Below, one piece after another: positions 1 through 4,616 of a DNA stretch of 6,344 bases. This stretch comes from Patescibacteria group bacterium. GTDB lineage: Bacteria > Patescibacteriota > Minisyncoccia > Phycocordibacterales > UBA12079. The notes under the pieces are model-generated. The model worked only from the letters and a program-made list of their open reading frames with translations. It was not told the origin of the DNA and made no database searches. Position 1 is the stretch's first letter, and the number at the start of each line of letters is the position of its first letter. The DNA lies in NCBI GenBank assembly GCA_018894995.1, contig JAHIOZ010000120.1, positions 1-6,344 of the forward strand, in the 5' to 3' direction. The position numbers and the translations under genes were made by a program.

Positions 1-586
1 CTGTACCTATTACAATTGTATTGGAAGGAACATACCATTTGGTAAAAGCATTAAACAAGATGCGTCGATTTATCCTTTTAACACTCCTTGGCGTGCCGGC
101 GCTAAAACTTCTCAGGGGATTATTTTTGCGCCACAAAAGATTACACAGCGCAAAATACGCATTATGCCTATCGTTGTTCTCATGCTCCACAATCTCGTTA
201 CATATTATTTCTTTTTCCTTTTTAATTTTATCTTTGGGAAAAATAGGATGCAAATAAACATCAAACAATAGGTCACAAAGTTCATGAAAACGAGTATATA
301 CCGCCTCCCCAAAATAAGTTATGCCTAATTTCGCTGTATAAGCGCCGAAATTAAGCAAAGAATGGCTTGTGGCGATATTAATATCAACTGATTGCCGGAG
401 TTTTGTTCCTGCGAAAGCCATATGCTCCACAAAATGCCAGAGTCCTTTGTGTTCCGGAGGGTCATACGCAGAACCAATCCCAACTTCCACGGCAACACGC
501 ACTCTTTTTGTACAGGGAAGCCTTTTTGTAATAATCCTTAATCCATCTTCTCGAATTGTTTCTCTTAGGGAATCGGAAGCCATCAT
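1..586 (-). CDS. M16 (pitrilysin/insulinase-type) zinc peptidase, N-terminal part, cut by window edge
   Basis: The first 195 codons of a zinc-dependent peptidase are visible; the rest lies left of the window. Residues 51-55 read HFVEH, the inverted HxxEH zinc motif of family M16, with E54 as the expected catalytic base. E131 in 'CNEIVEHEN' lies 76 residues after H55, the spacing expected for the third zinc ligand. The segment before the motif (GSAYDPPEHKGLWHF) also matches the family. The usual glycine/asparagine-rich stretch after the motif is divergent here. M16 proteins normally have about 400 or more residues, often as two tandem halves with only one active. There is no signal peptide, so a cytoplasmic or associated location is likely. 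The gene starts 10 bases after the stop of the HExxH protein, probably in the same operon. Two ATGs are adjacent (586 and 583); AGGCGG lies three bases before the first, so 583 may be the true start. The family call is firm; substrate unknown. Confidence 0.88.
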   Translation of the reverse strand, partial: MMASDSLRETIREDGLRIITKRLPCTKRVRVAVEVGIGSAYDPPEHKGLWHFVEHMAFAGTKLRQSVDINIATSHSLLNFGAYTAKLGITYFGEAVYTRFHELCDLLFDVYLHPIFPKDKIKKEKEIICNEIVEHENNDRHNAYFALCNLLWRKNNPLRSFSAGTPRSVKRINRRILFNAFTKWYVPSNTIVIGT

Positions 587-596
587 GAACCGCCTT

Positions 597-971
597 TTAC
601 GGCCTTGGACCATATAATTTTGCATAGGTTAATTTTGTTTCCCCCTCAACCACGTCTTCTATAAATTTCATATTATTTTTTAAATCGCCCTTCCTGAAAT
701 GTTTGGTATGCAGTAATTCATGAATTATTATCATTCTTTTCGCTTCGGTGCCACGCTCTCTGTCAACCAAAATTAATTTCCGCGGATCCAGCGCCAATCC
801 TCCCATAGACGGAATTTTGCCGTGGCCAAAATGGCCAGCGAGATAATTGTGAGGAAACCTGCAGTGTTCAACATCATAAACTATCAAAGTTTCTATGGCA
901 TCTTTCAGTGTCAAAGGCTCCAATGTTATTTTTTCTTTTTTGGCAGAACGACGCTTTGGTGATTTTGTCAT
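597..971 (-). CDS. Small HExxH putative zinc metalloprotease
   Basis: This 124-residue protein has a basic N-terminus (about 15 residues rich in K and R) followed by a compact domain. Residues 84-88 read HELLH, the zincin HExxH motif, inside 'MIIIHELLHTKHFRKGD'. Glutamates in 'FIEDVVEGETKL' (about 104-114) could supply a third metal ligand. I do not recognise a named family; the general look is that of small zincins such as the ImmA/IrrE type, but no helix-turn-helix is visible. I chose the ATG at 971 because GGAGG lies six bases upstream; the reading frame extends to a TTG at 992, but that would bury the ribosome binding site. The M16 peptidase follows after 10 bases, so two metallopeptidase-like proteins are probably co-transcribed. 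That it is an active protease is inferred only from the motif. Confidence 0.75.
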   Translation of the reverse strand: MTKSPKRRSAKKEKITLEPLTLKDAIETLIVYDVEHCRFPHNYLAGHFGHGKIPSMGGLALDPRKLILVDRERGTEAKRMIIIHELLHTKHFRKGDLKNNMKFIEDVVEGETKLTYAKLYGPRP

Positions 972-977
972 TTTTTG

Positions 978-982
978 CCTCC
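978..982 (-). promoter_or_regulatory. Shine-Dalgarno site GGAGG of the HExxH gene
   Basis: GGAGG on the minus strand, six bases before the ATG at 971. It decides this start over the upstream in-frame TTG at 992. Confidence 0.8.
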
Positions 983-1021
983 TTTTTGTCAAAGACCGTT
1001 CGTTTGACTAAATCTTTTTTT

Positions 1022-1051
1022 ATGGTATCACGCCGGGCAAAAACCTATCAA
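1022..1051 (-). promoter_or_regulatory. Candidate promoter for the HExxH / M16 operon
   Basis: On the minus strand TTGATA (1046-1051) is followed after 18 bases by TACCAT (1022-1027), preceded by TGA as an extended -10. It would give a leader of about 45 bases carrying the GGAGG site. The -10 is imperfect and other AT-rich hexamers lie nearby, so this is only a candidate. Confidence 0.4.
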
Positions 1052-1091
1052 TATAGAACTTTTTATAAAACAAAAGATTGTCCGTTGCAAC

Positions 1092-1112
1092 AAAAAGCCA
1101 CCTTTCGGTGGC
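1092..1112 (-). terminator. Rho-independent terminator after the 105-residue protein gene
   Basis: Minus-strand stem GCCACC / GGTGGC (six perfect pairs) closes a GAAA tetraloop and is followed directly by TTTTT. It begins six bases after the stop codon of the gene ending at 1119. It isolates that gene from the HExxH / M16 operon. Confidence 0.9.
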
Positions 1113-1118
1113 ATAAAA

Positions 1119-1436
1119 TCAATTCAGTTTTTTTACGTTAAACATAGTAGCTAGGACTTTCCATTTTTCAGTAATCCTTGCTTTACTTTTGCAAACAAGA
1201 TCGTATTTTCTCTTTAATTCCTTTTTTTCAAAGACCTTTATTGATTTCCAGCCATAATTAATTACATTTTCTCCGTGAGTCCACGCGCCAAAACCAGAAC
1301 ACCATCTTTCTAGGGCCGATTTAATATTTTTCTTATTCCAGTCATTTGGAATTTTGAATATGGCTTTTTGATCAGTGCCTCTGTTGCTTTTTATCCAAAA
1401 TAAAACATGTTTGATATTTTTTCTTTTTCCAGACAT
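1119..1436 (-). CDS. Conserved-looking hypothetical protein, 105 residues
   Basis: I do not recognise a family. The protein is basic, soluble and compact, with aromatic-rich motifs: 'HVLFWIKSNRGTDQKAIFKI' near the N-terminus and 'RWCSGFGAWTHGENVINYGW' at residues 44-63. Its C-terminal third is lysine-rich and predicted helical. No signal peptide or membrane segment is seen. The ATG at 1436 is chosen because GGAGG lies eight bases upstream. The frame stays open to 1565, but that extension runs through the 81-bp repeat and is almost surely non-coding. It is a single-gene unit: its own promoter starts at the edge of the repeat and a strong terminator follows. Its position among toxin-antitoxin-like modules hints at an accessory role, but no function can be assigned. 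Confidence 0.75.
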   Translation of the reverse strand: MSGKRKNIKHVLFWIKSNRGTDQKAIFKIPNDWNKKNIKSALERWCSGFGAWTHGENVINYGWKSIKVFEKKELKRKYDLVCKSKARITEKWKVLATMFNVKKLN

Positions 1437-1444
1437 GCCAAGCG

Positions 1445-1449
1445 CCTCC
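1445..1449 (-). promoter_or_regulatory. Shine-Dalgarno site GGAGG deciding the ATG at 1436
   Basis: GGAGG within AAAAAAGGAGGCGCTTGGC, eight bases before the ATG at 1436. The upstream in-frame ATG at 1565 has no such site and lies in repeat DNA. Confidence 0.8.
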
Positions 1450-1473
1450 TTTTTTAATTCCGATTCTAGTCTA

Positions 1474-1502
1474 AAGATAATATATTTATGCTTTTTTATC
1501 AA
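1474..1502 (-). promoter_or_regulatory. Candidate promoter at the edge of repeat copy 1
   Basis: TTGATA (1497-1502) is followed after 17 bases by TATCTT (1474-1479) on the minus strand. The first part of the -35 box lies inside the 81-bp repeat and its last base lies just outside, so the repeat appears to donate the -35 element. Predicted start near 1467 gives a leader of about 30 bases with GGAGG. The -10 is a weak match. Confidence 0.4.
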
Positions 1503-1578
1503 CTTTTTGTTAGAACCGCCAAAAACCCCTTCCTTTTTTGCTGGTGGGTGGGAGAAAAAGCCCAAAATTTTTTCGGCG
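1498..1578 (-). repeat. 81-bp perfect direct repeat, copy 1
   Basis: Identical base for base to 2370-2450. It starts 12 bases after the stop of the HEPN-like gene and ends in the -35 of the next gene's promoter. Read on the minus strand it opens with CGCCGAAAAAA and later has TTTTTGGCGG, so its outer parts form an imperfect inverted repeat. An inner CTTTTT / AAAAAG pair encloses a C-rich loop (CTCCCACCCACCAGC). It could act as a 3' hairpin or terminator for the upstream gene. No open reading frame of its own is credible. Confidence 0.95.
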
Positions 1579-1590
1579 CGGAATTAGATT

Positions 1591-2133
1591 CTATTTATAT
1601 TCTGATGCTATAATTTTTATATCTTTCGCCACTCCAAAAACAAATTTCAAATCTTTATCAGTGTATTTACGATCTATGTTTGCCAATCCGCCAATATGTA
1701 ATTTATTTCTTAACTTCCGAACCTTATCTACGTTATCAAAAGTATTTCTTGTAATAATATTGTGGTCTAAGCAAAATCTGCTTACTGCAAAAAAGTCCAG
1801 ATTATTCAACTTTTTAACTTCTTTTTTACGGATACCGGCAACAACTTCGCAAGATGAACCATCTGTCAATTTGTAAATAACTTTTATATCATTATATTTC
1901 CAAACATCTTTTAATTCTATTTCGGAATTTTTAATTTCTTTTTTTAACAACCACAAAAGCAAAGCCTCAATAATTGAGGCTGTATAAATGATGATTGTTT
2001 TTTTAAAACTGCTGCGAAGCACGCTTTTGTATTGGTCAGAGATTGTCGTCAATTCAACAATATGGTCAAAAACAACATCCAAATTTGTTCTAAGCGCTAC
2101 ATCATCAATAAAAGAAAAGTGGCTCTTCGTCAT
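1591..2133 (-). CDS. HEPN-like protein, putative RNase toxin
   Basis: This 180-residue, mostly helical protein ends its core with 'DKVRKLRNKLHIGG' (residues 136-149). R139-x6-H146, with R142-N143 in between, resembles the Rx4-6H motif of HEPN domains, many of which are RNA-cutting toxins. An N-terminal helix with 'SIIEALLLWLLKKEI' (53-67) resembles the hydrophobic helix of HEPN families such as RiboL-PSP-HEPN. No signal peptide is present; the hydrophobic stretch is probably a core helix rather than a membrane segment. It starts 15 bases after the stop of the 63-residue basic protein, so they form a two-gene operon. No clear Shine-Dalgarno site is seen, suggesting coupled translation. The HEPN call is inference from a short motif; R142-x3-H146 alone would be one residue too short. 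Confidence 0.6.
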   Translation of the reverse strand: MTKSHFSFIDDVALRTNLDVVFDHIVELTTISDQYKSVLRSSFKKTIIIYTASIIEALLLWLLKKEIKNSEIELKDVWKYNDIKVIYKLTDGSSCEVVAGIRKKEVKKLNNLDFFAVSRFCLDHNIITRNTFDNVDKVRKLRNKLHIGGLANIDRKYTDKDLKFVFGVAKDIKIIASEYK

Positions 2134-2148
2134 AACTGTACAAATATC

Positions 2149-2340
2149 TTATTTACTCAACATGCCCGACAATGAGCCGTATCCTTTTTTCTTTAAATAA
2201 TTACCCAATTTCATATCTGAACGCACACCCAAATCAATACCATATTTTTTCTCAATGGTACTAACTTTTGTATCAGCTCTCTTCACAATAAATTTACCCT
2301 CTTTCGTTCGTGTTCTTTGATTTTTACTATTTTTTACCAT
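2149..2340 (-). CDS. Small basic hypothetical protein, 63 residues, partner of the HEPN-like gene
   Basis: The protein is very basic and soluble, opening with a disordered, K/R/T/N-rich tail of about 22 residues. A compact end follows: 'IEKKYGIDLGVRSDMKLGNY' at 29-48, then 'KKKGYGSLSGMLSK'. I do not recognise a named family. Gene order (small basic protein first, HEPN-like protein second) and the 15-base gap suggest a toxin-antitoxin pair in which this would be the antitoxin or a nucleic-acid-binding partner; that is inference. The ATG at 2340 lies only six bases after a strong extended -10 box, so the mRNA is probably leaderless, which also explains the absence of a Shine-Dalgarno site. Confidence 0.7.
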   Translation of the reverse strand: MVKNSKNQRTRTKEGKFIVKRADTKVSTIEKKYGIDLGVRSDMKLGNYLKKKGYGSLSGMLSK

Positions 2341-2346
2341 GTTTTT

Positions 2347-2374
2347 ATCATAACAAATACTACAACAAAATCAA
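2347..2374 (-). promoter_or_regulatory. Promoter for a leaderless mRNA (63-residue protein / HEPN-like operon)
   Basis: On the minus strand TTGATT (2369-2374) is followed after 16 bases by TATGAT (2347-2352), preceded by TGT as an extended -10. Then AAAAAC and the ATG follow directly, placing the transcription start at or next to the start codon. The -35 straddles the edge of repeat copy 2. The stretch from TGT through ATGG nearly matches that of the AbrB-like gene at 2983. Confidence 0.7.
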
Positions 2375-2450
2375 CTTTTTGTTAGAACCGCCAAAAACCC
2401 CTTCCTTTTTTGCTGGTGGGTGGGAGAAAAAGCCCAAAATTTTTTCGGCG
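2370..2450 (-). repeat. 81-bp perfect direct repeat, copy 2
   Basis: Identical to copy 1 at 1498-1578, 872 bases away in the same orientation. It starts 10 bases after the stop of the membrane/coiled-coil protein and runs into the promoter of the next module. Flanking DNA adds a further hairpin option here: CCAAAAT (2451-2457) pairs with ATTTTGG inside the repeat. The two copies bracket exactly the two-gene HEPN module. Confidence 0.95.
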
Positions 2451-2460
2451 GATTTTGGTT

Positions 2461-2799
2461 TTATTTTTTAAAAATTTTATAAATTGAAATTTCTTCTAAA
2501 AAACAAGTCTTTTTCCTCTTTAATCTTTCTATTTCTTGCTCAATTCTTTTCTTGCTTCTTTCTTCTTCTCCATGAGGATCGCCAAGGGTTATTTCGTAAC
2601 ATCCTCTTATTCCATCTATCACTTTTCCATCCAACTCTTTTTGCTTGGTCTCAATTTCTTTATTAATTTTTGGTATTTTCTTGGCAAGAATAAAAATCTT
2701 AACATATACATAAACAAGGCCAGCCAAAGCTACAGCAGAAAATAAAAATAAAGAAATATTTTTGATTACTCCTAAGTTATTAAGAAAAAAGTCAACCAT
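2461..2799 (-). CDS. Membrane-anchored coiled-coil hypothetical protein, 112 residues
   Basis: One strong membrane segment lies at about residues 15-38 (hydrophobic, from ISLFLFSAVALAG to the KIFILAKK boundary). It is followed by a charged, helical domain rich in K and E (about 40-105) with a likely coiled coil, for example 'KRIEQEIERLKRKK' near 82-95. The positive residues after the segment suggest that the C-terminal domain faces the cytoplasm. No cleavage site is evident, so it is probably a single-pass anchor. The ATG lies four bases after the stop of the AbrB-like gene, so translation is probably coupled. I do not recognise the family. Its place after an AbrB-like gene, where a toxin is often found, makes a membrane toxin or effector possible, but nothing in the sequence proves this. 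Confidence 0.75.
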   Translation of the reverse strand: MVDFFLNNLGVIKNISLFLFSAVALAGLVYVYVKIFILAKKIPKINKEIETKQKELDGKVIDGIRGCYEITLGDPHGEEERSKKRIEQEIERLKRKKTCFLEEISIYKIFKK

Positions 2800-2803
2800 A
2801 AAA

Positions 2804-2983
2804 TTATTTCTTCCAGTCCTCCAAAATAATTTTGCTTCCGGATTTACGGACCTTGATTTTTTGTCGTTCTTTCCAGCCGAACTCTTTCATCATCTCAATT
2901 GGCAAAGTTAAACCAAGGCTTCTGCCTCCGCCCATTCGCGTCAATTTCCTTATATTTTTTTCTTCTAATTTTCGTCTAGCCAT
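2804..2983 (-). CDS. AbrB/MazE/SpoVT-like DNA-binding protein, 59 residues
   Basis: This short gene encodes a swapped-hairpin AbrB-type domain. Residues 12-30 read 'RKLTRMGGGRSLGLTLPIE', the typical 'G.S..LTLP.E' start. It continues with 'MMKEFGWKERQKIKVRKSG' and ends 'KIILEDWKK'. About 50 residues is normal for such domains, so it looks complete. Family members bind DNA as dimers and often serve as antitoxins (MazE-like) or transition-state regulators, usually repressing their own operon. Its four-base gap to the membrane/coiled-coil gene indicates one operon. The start at 2983 follows a strong extended -10 box by six bases, so the mRNA is probably leaderless. The family call is good; an antitoxin role is inference. 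Confidence 0.85.
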   Translation of the reverse strand: MARRKLEEKNIRKLTRMGGGRSLGLTLPIEMMKEFGWKERQKIKVRKSGSKIILEDWKK

Positions 2984-2989
2984 GTTTTT

Positions 2990-2998
2990 AGTATAACA
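2990..2998 (-). promoter_or_regulatory. Extended -10 promoter directly before the AbrB-like ATG
   Basis: Minus strand TGT-TATACT, then AAAAAC, then ATG at 2983. No good -35 is seen 16-18 bases upstream, so it would rely on the extended -10. Six bases between box and ATG imply a leaderless transcript. The motif from TGT to ATGG matches the one at 2338-2355 at all but two positions. Confidence 0.65.
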
Positions 2999-3180
2999 TT
3001 TTTGCTACCGAATTTAATACTGAATTAATTAGGGAGCAGGTGTTTAAATTTACAGTGCTTCTATCAACTTTATTATGAAACTTGACATGTGGATAACTTT
3101 TTGCTTAGATACTGGCAATTATATCAGTCCTTCGGTACAATATAGTTAGCTGATTTACCATGTGTAAAAACAGTAACAAT
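2999..3180. other. Intergenic region between the defence-like operon and the AbrB module
   Basis: About 180 AT-rich bases without a gene. It holds a perfect extended -10 on the minus strand (TGATATAAT, 3118-3126) with only a poor -35. On the plus strand there is a perfect TTGACA (3082-3087) with weak -10 options. It also holds one perfect DnaA-box sequence, TTATCCACA on the minus strand (3088-3096). A small RNA is conceivable but not supported by any clear structure. Confidence 0.5.
3118..3126 (-). promoter_or_regulatory. Candidate upstream promoter toward the AbrB module
   Basis: TGA-TATAAT is a perfect extended -10 hexamer. Its start near 3111 would give a leader of about 128 bases before the AbrB-like ATG, making it a second, longer transcript. 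The -35 region (ACTATA) is poor. Confidence 0.4.
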
Positions 3181-3200
3181 GCCGTCTCTTATGAGGCGGT
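3181..3200 (-). terminator. Terminator hairpin at the end of the five-gene operon, possibly bidirectional
   Basis: Stem CCGTCTC / GAGGCGG (seven pairs, one G-T) closes on TTAT. The loop contains the TAA stop of the last operon gene. On the minus strand the T-run comes late (TTTTT about 12 bases on); on the plus strand T-runs follow after about 5 bases. Flanking A- and T-runs could lengthen the stem, so it may stop transcription from either side. Confidence 0.55.
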
Positions 3201-3692
3201 ATTTGCTTTTTTATTATATTTTTCGTATTCTTTTTTCCATTTTAATTTCGTCTGTTCTGTGTAAGGATAGTACGCCGTCCATGGCAATACATAATCTTTT
3301 TTCTTTCTTAAAACAACCAAATATTCCCAATCACCATAGCAAAGACAAATGTTATTTTTAGACCTCCTTGTGTTTTCCCAAAATCTTACACTTTCATTGA
3401 TATTATTTTCCATAATAGGTTTTGGCCATCTTATTCTTTCGCATCTTCTAAAATCAGGAAGTCTTTCATCTTCCTTTTTTCCCTCAGAAATAAAATGCCA
3501 AAAAGTAGCCTCCTTGTTCTTAAATTTTGGATGTTTTTTTAAGCCCACTCTTAATCCCCTAAAATTTTTTAGTCTATTGTGAATAAAATCTTCTTTAAAA
3601 TAACCATAAAGAGCTTCTTCGTATTCTGCCCAAATATTATTATGATCTTCAAATAAAATTATATCTGGAAGCCATGCCAGTTTGTCTATCAT
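3189..3692 (-). CDS. Hypothetical protein, possible BECR-fold RNase, last gene of the operon
   Basis: A 167-residue basic, aromatic-rich soluble protein. The N-terminal 60 residues look like an adaptor ('DKLAWLPDIILFEDHNNIWA'). Next come 'FWHFISEG' (H66, E70), 'RRCERIRW' (82-89), and near the end 'YLVVLRKKKDYVLPWTAYYP' (124-143), then a lysine-rich tail. A histidine, then arginines, then a C-terminal strand ending in 'WTAYY' is the pattern I associate with BECR-type (Barnase/EndoU/RelE-like) RNases; this is inference from pattern only. Its ATG overlaps the TGA of the DUF3800 gene as ATGA, so translation is coupled and the two products probably work together. Its stop codon sits in the loop of the terminator hairpin. 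I cannot name the family. Confidence 0.7.
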   Translation of the reverse strand: MIDKLAWLPDIILFEDHNNIWAEYEEALYGYFKEDFIHNRLKNFRGLRVGLKKHPKFKNKEATFWHFISEGKKEDERLPDFRRCERIRWPKPIMENNINESVRFWENTRRSKNNICLCYGDWEYLVVLRKKKDYVLPWTAYYPYTEQTKLKWKKEYEKYNKKANTAS

Positions 3693-4390
3693 AATAAATT
3701 GCTATCACTCTTCCAGTAAAAAATATTAAATTTTTCTTCACTCGGCAGGGTTGATTTGATTAAACCATACCCAGAACGTTTTTTAATTTGTTCTACAAGT
3801 GTTTTCTTTGAGACACTTCTTGTGTCACTTCTGTTAATAAACTGCAGGGCACCTAAAAGTAAATCTGCTATTTGCAAAACATTAACTTCGTGGGAACGAA
3901 CTTGCTGAATGTTTTTTAATATGCTTTTGTCAAAATCGTAAATATTATTACACAAAATTTCTTGTAACTTCCTTACTTTTTCTTGGCTTTTTGTGTCTTT
4001 AATATCTAAATAAATAAAGTAATCATTGCCTGGTGAAATTATCTTACCTAGTAAAGTAAAATACATTTTATAATACCAATCATCATGTTCTTGTTTAAAT
4101 TTAGCATGATCCAAAATATTTTTATCAATCATTACTGCCCTAAAGCTTAAATCGTCATTGTCAAAAAAATAATCAATAATATCTTGGTAAAATAATTGTT
4201 TAGCAGGTGAAACTTTAGTCCATTTAATCTCAAAATTAGGACTTAACCCATGTCTCCTTTTTATTGCTCTGATTCTTTCATTTATTTTTTCCGCTTCGTT
4301 TTTTGGACACCGAACCAACCCTAGCCCCATAATTTTTATTGAGCTATGTTCTAAGTGATTTGTTTCGTCACAATATGTATTGTAAGTCAT
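3689..4390 (-). CDS. DUF3800 domain protein
   Basis: At 233 residues this has the usual size and landmarks of DUF3800. There is an N-terminal acidic pair in 'YCDET' (D8, E9) and 'EIKWTKVS' at 54-61. 'FRAVMIDK' at 83-90 and 'YLDIKD' at 127-132 are the next strands, and 'HEVNVLQIADLLLGAL' (167-182) carries D176. The acidic residues at these strand ends fit an RNase H-like fold, as proposed for the family, and DUF3800 genes are common in phage and defence regions; the activity is not established. A C-terminal tail 'EEKFNIFYWKS' follows. The start is preceded by GGAG at 4403-4406, 12 bases away, which is long. The gene follows the 68-residue gene by 16 bases and overlaps the next gene by four. 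The stop TGA is followed directly by an in-frame TAG. Confidence 0.85.
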   Translation of the reverse strand: MTYNTYCDETNHLEHSSIKIMGLGLVRCPKNEAEKINERIRAIKRRHGLSPNFEIKWTKVSPAKQLFYQDIIDYFFDNDDLSFRAVMIDKNILDHAKFKQEHDDWYYKMYFTLLGKIISPGNDYFIYLDIKDTKSQEKVRKLQEILCNNIYDFDKSILKNIQQVRSHEVNVLQIADLLLGALQFINRSDTRSVSKKTLVEQIKKRSGYGLIKSTLPSEEKFNIFYWKSDSNLL

Positions 4391-4406
4391 GTGATATAAA
4401 AACTCC

Positions 4407-4613
4407 TTATTCCGACCAAGTTAACAAAAACTCATCTTCCTCTGTTTTGTTGAATTCAAATAAACAATCCCCGCCCTCTCCATTATTCCATTCTTCAACA
4501 CTAATCATATTTTCATCTTTTAAACAATCAACTGTAGCCAGGTCATTTGCAGTGGCTATTTTATTGATTTCATTTTCAGAATAAATCTTATTTTTATAAA
4601 AAATCTTTTTCAT
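4407..4613 (-). CDS. Small acidic hypothetical protein, 68 residues
   Basis: I do not recognise this protein. It starts 'MKKIFYKNKIYSENEINKIA' and ends with a strongly acidic part: 'SVEEWNNGEGGDCLFEFNKT', then 'EEDEFLLTWSE'. It is soluble, with no signal peptide or membrane segment. Its ATG lies three bases (AAT) after the TGA stop of the nuclease gene and in the same frame, so it may be read by coupling, by readthrough of one TGA, or could be the split end of a once longer protein. No ribosome binding site is visible. A small acidic protein between two nuclease-like genes could be an inhibitor or adaptor, but this is only a guess from size and position. Confidence 0.65.
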   Translation of the reverse strand: MKKIFYKNKIYSENEINKIATANDLATVDCLKDENMISVEEWNNGEGGDCLFEFNKTEEDEFLLTWSE

Positions 4614-4616
4614 ATT

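Noticed and set aside
21..617. Plus-strand reading frames opposite the M16 gene
   Set aside because: They are shadows of a minus-strand gene with a clear family match.
972..992. TTG start at 992 for the HExxH protein
   Set aside because: The GGAGG site lies between it and the ATG at 971, so the ATG is the natural start.
1437..1565. N-terminal extension of the 105-residue protein to the ATG at 1565
   Set aside because: It runs through the 81-bp repeat, lacks a ribosome binding site, and a strong GGAGG lies before the ATG at 1436.
2410..2440. G-quadruplex in GGTGGGTGGG
   Set aside because: Only three G-runs are close together, so a standard four-run structure is not supported.
1498..2450. 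Integron attC sites and gene cassettes
   Set aside because: The repeats contain GTTAGAA / TTCTAAC near one end, but the last base does not fit GTTRRRY and no matching core lies at the other end. The modules also carry their own promoters, and no integrase is visible.
3088..3096. Replication origin from the DnaA-box sequence
   Set aside because: Only one perfect box was found, with no cluster, no dnaA or dnaN and no unwinding element.
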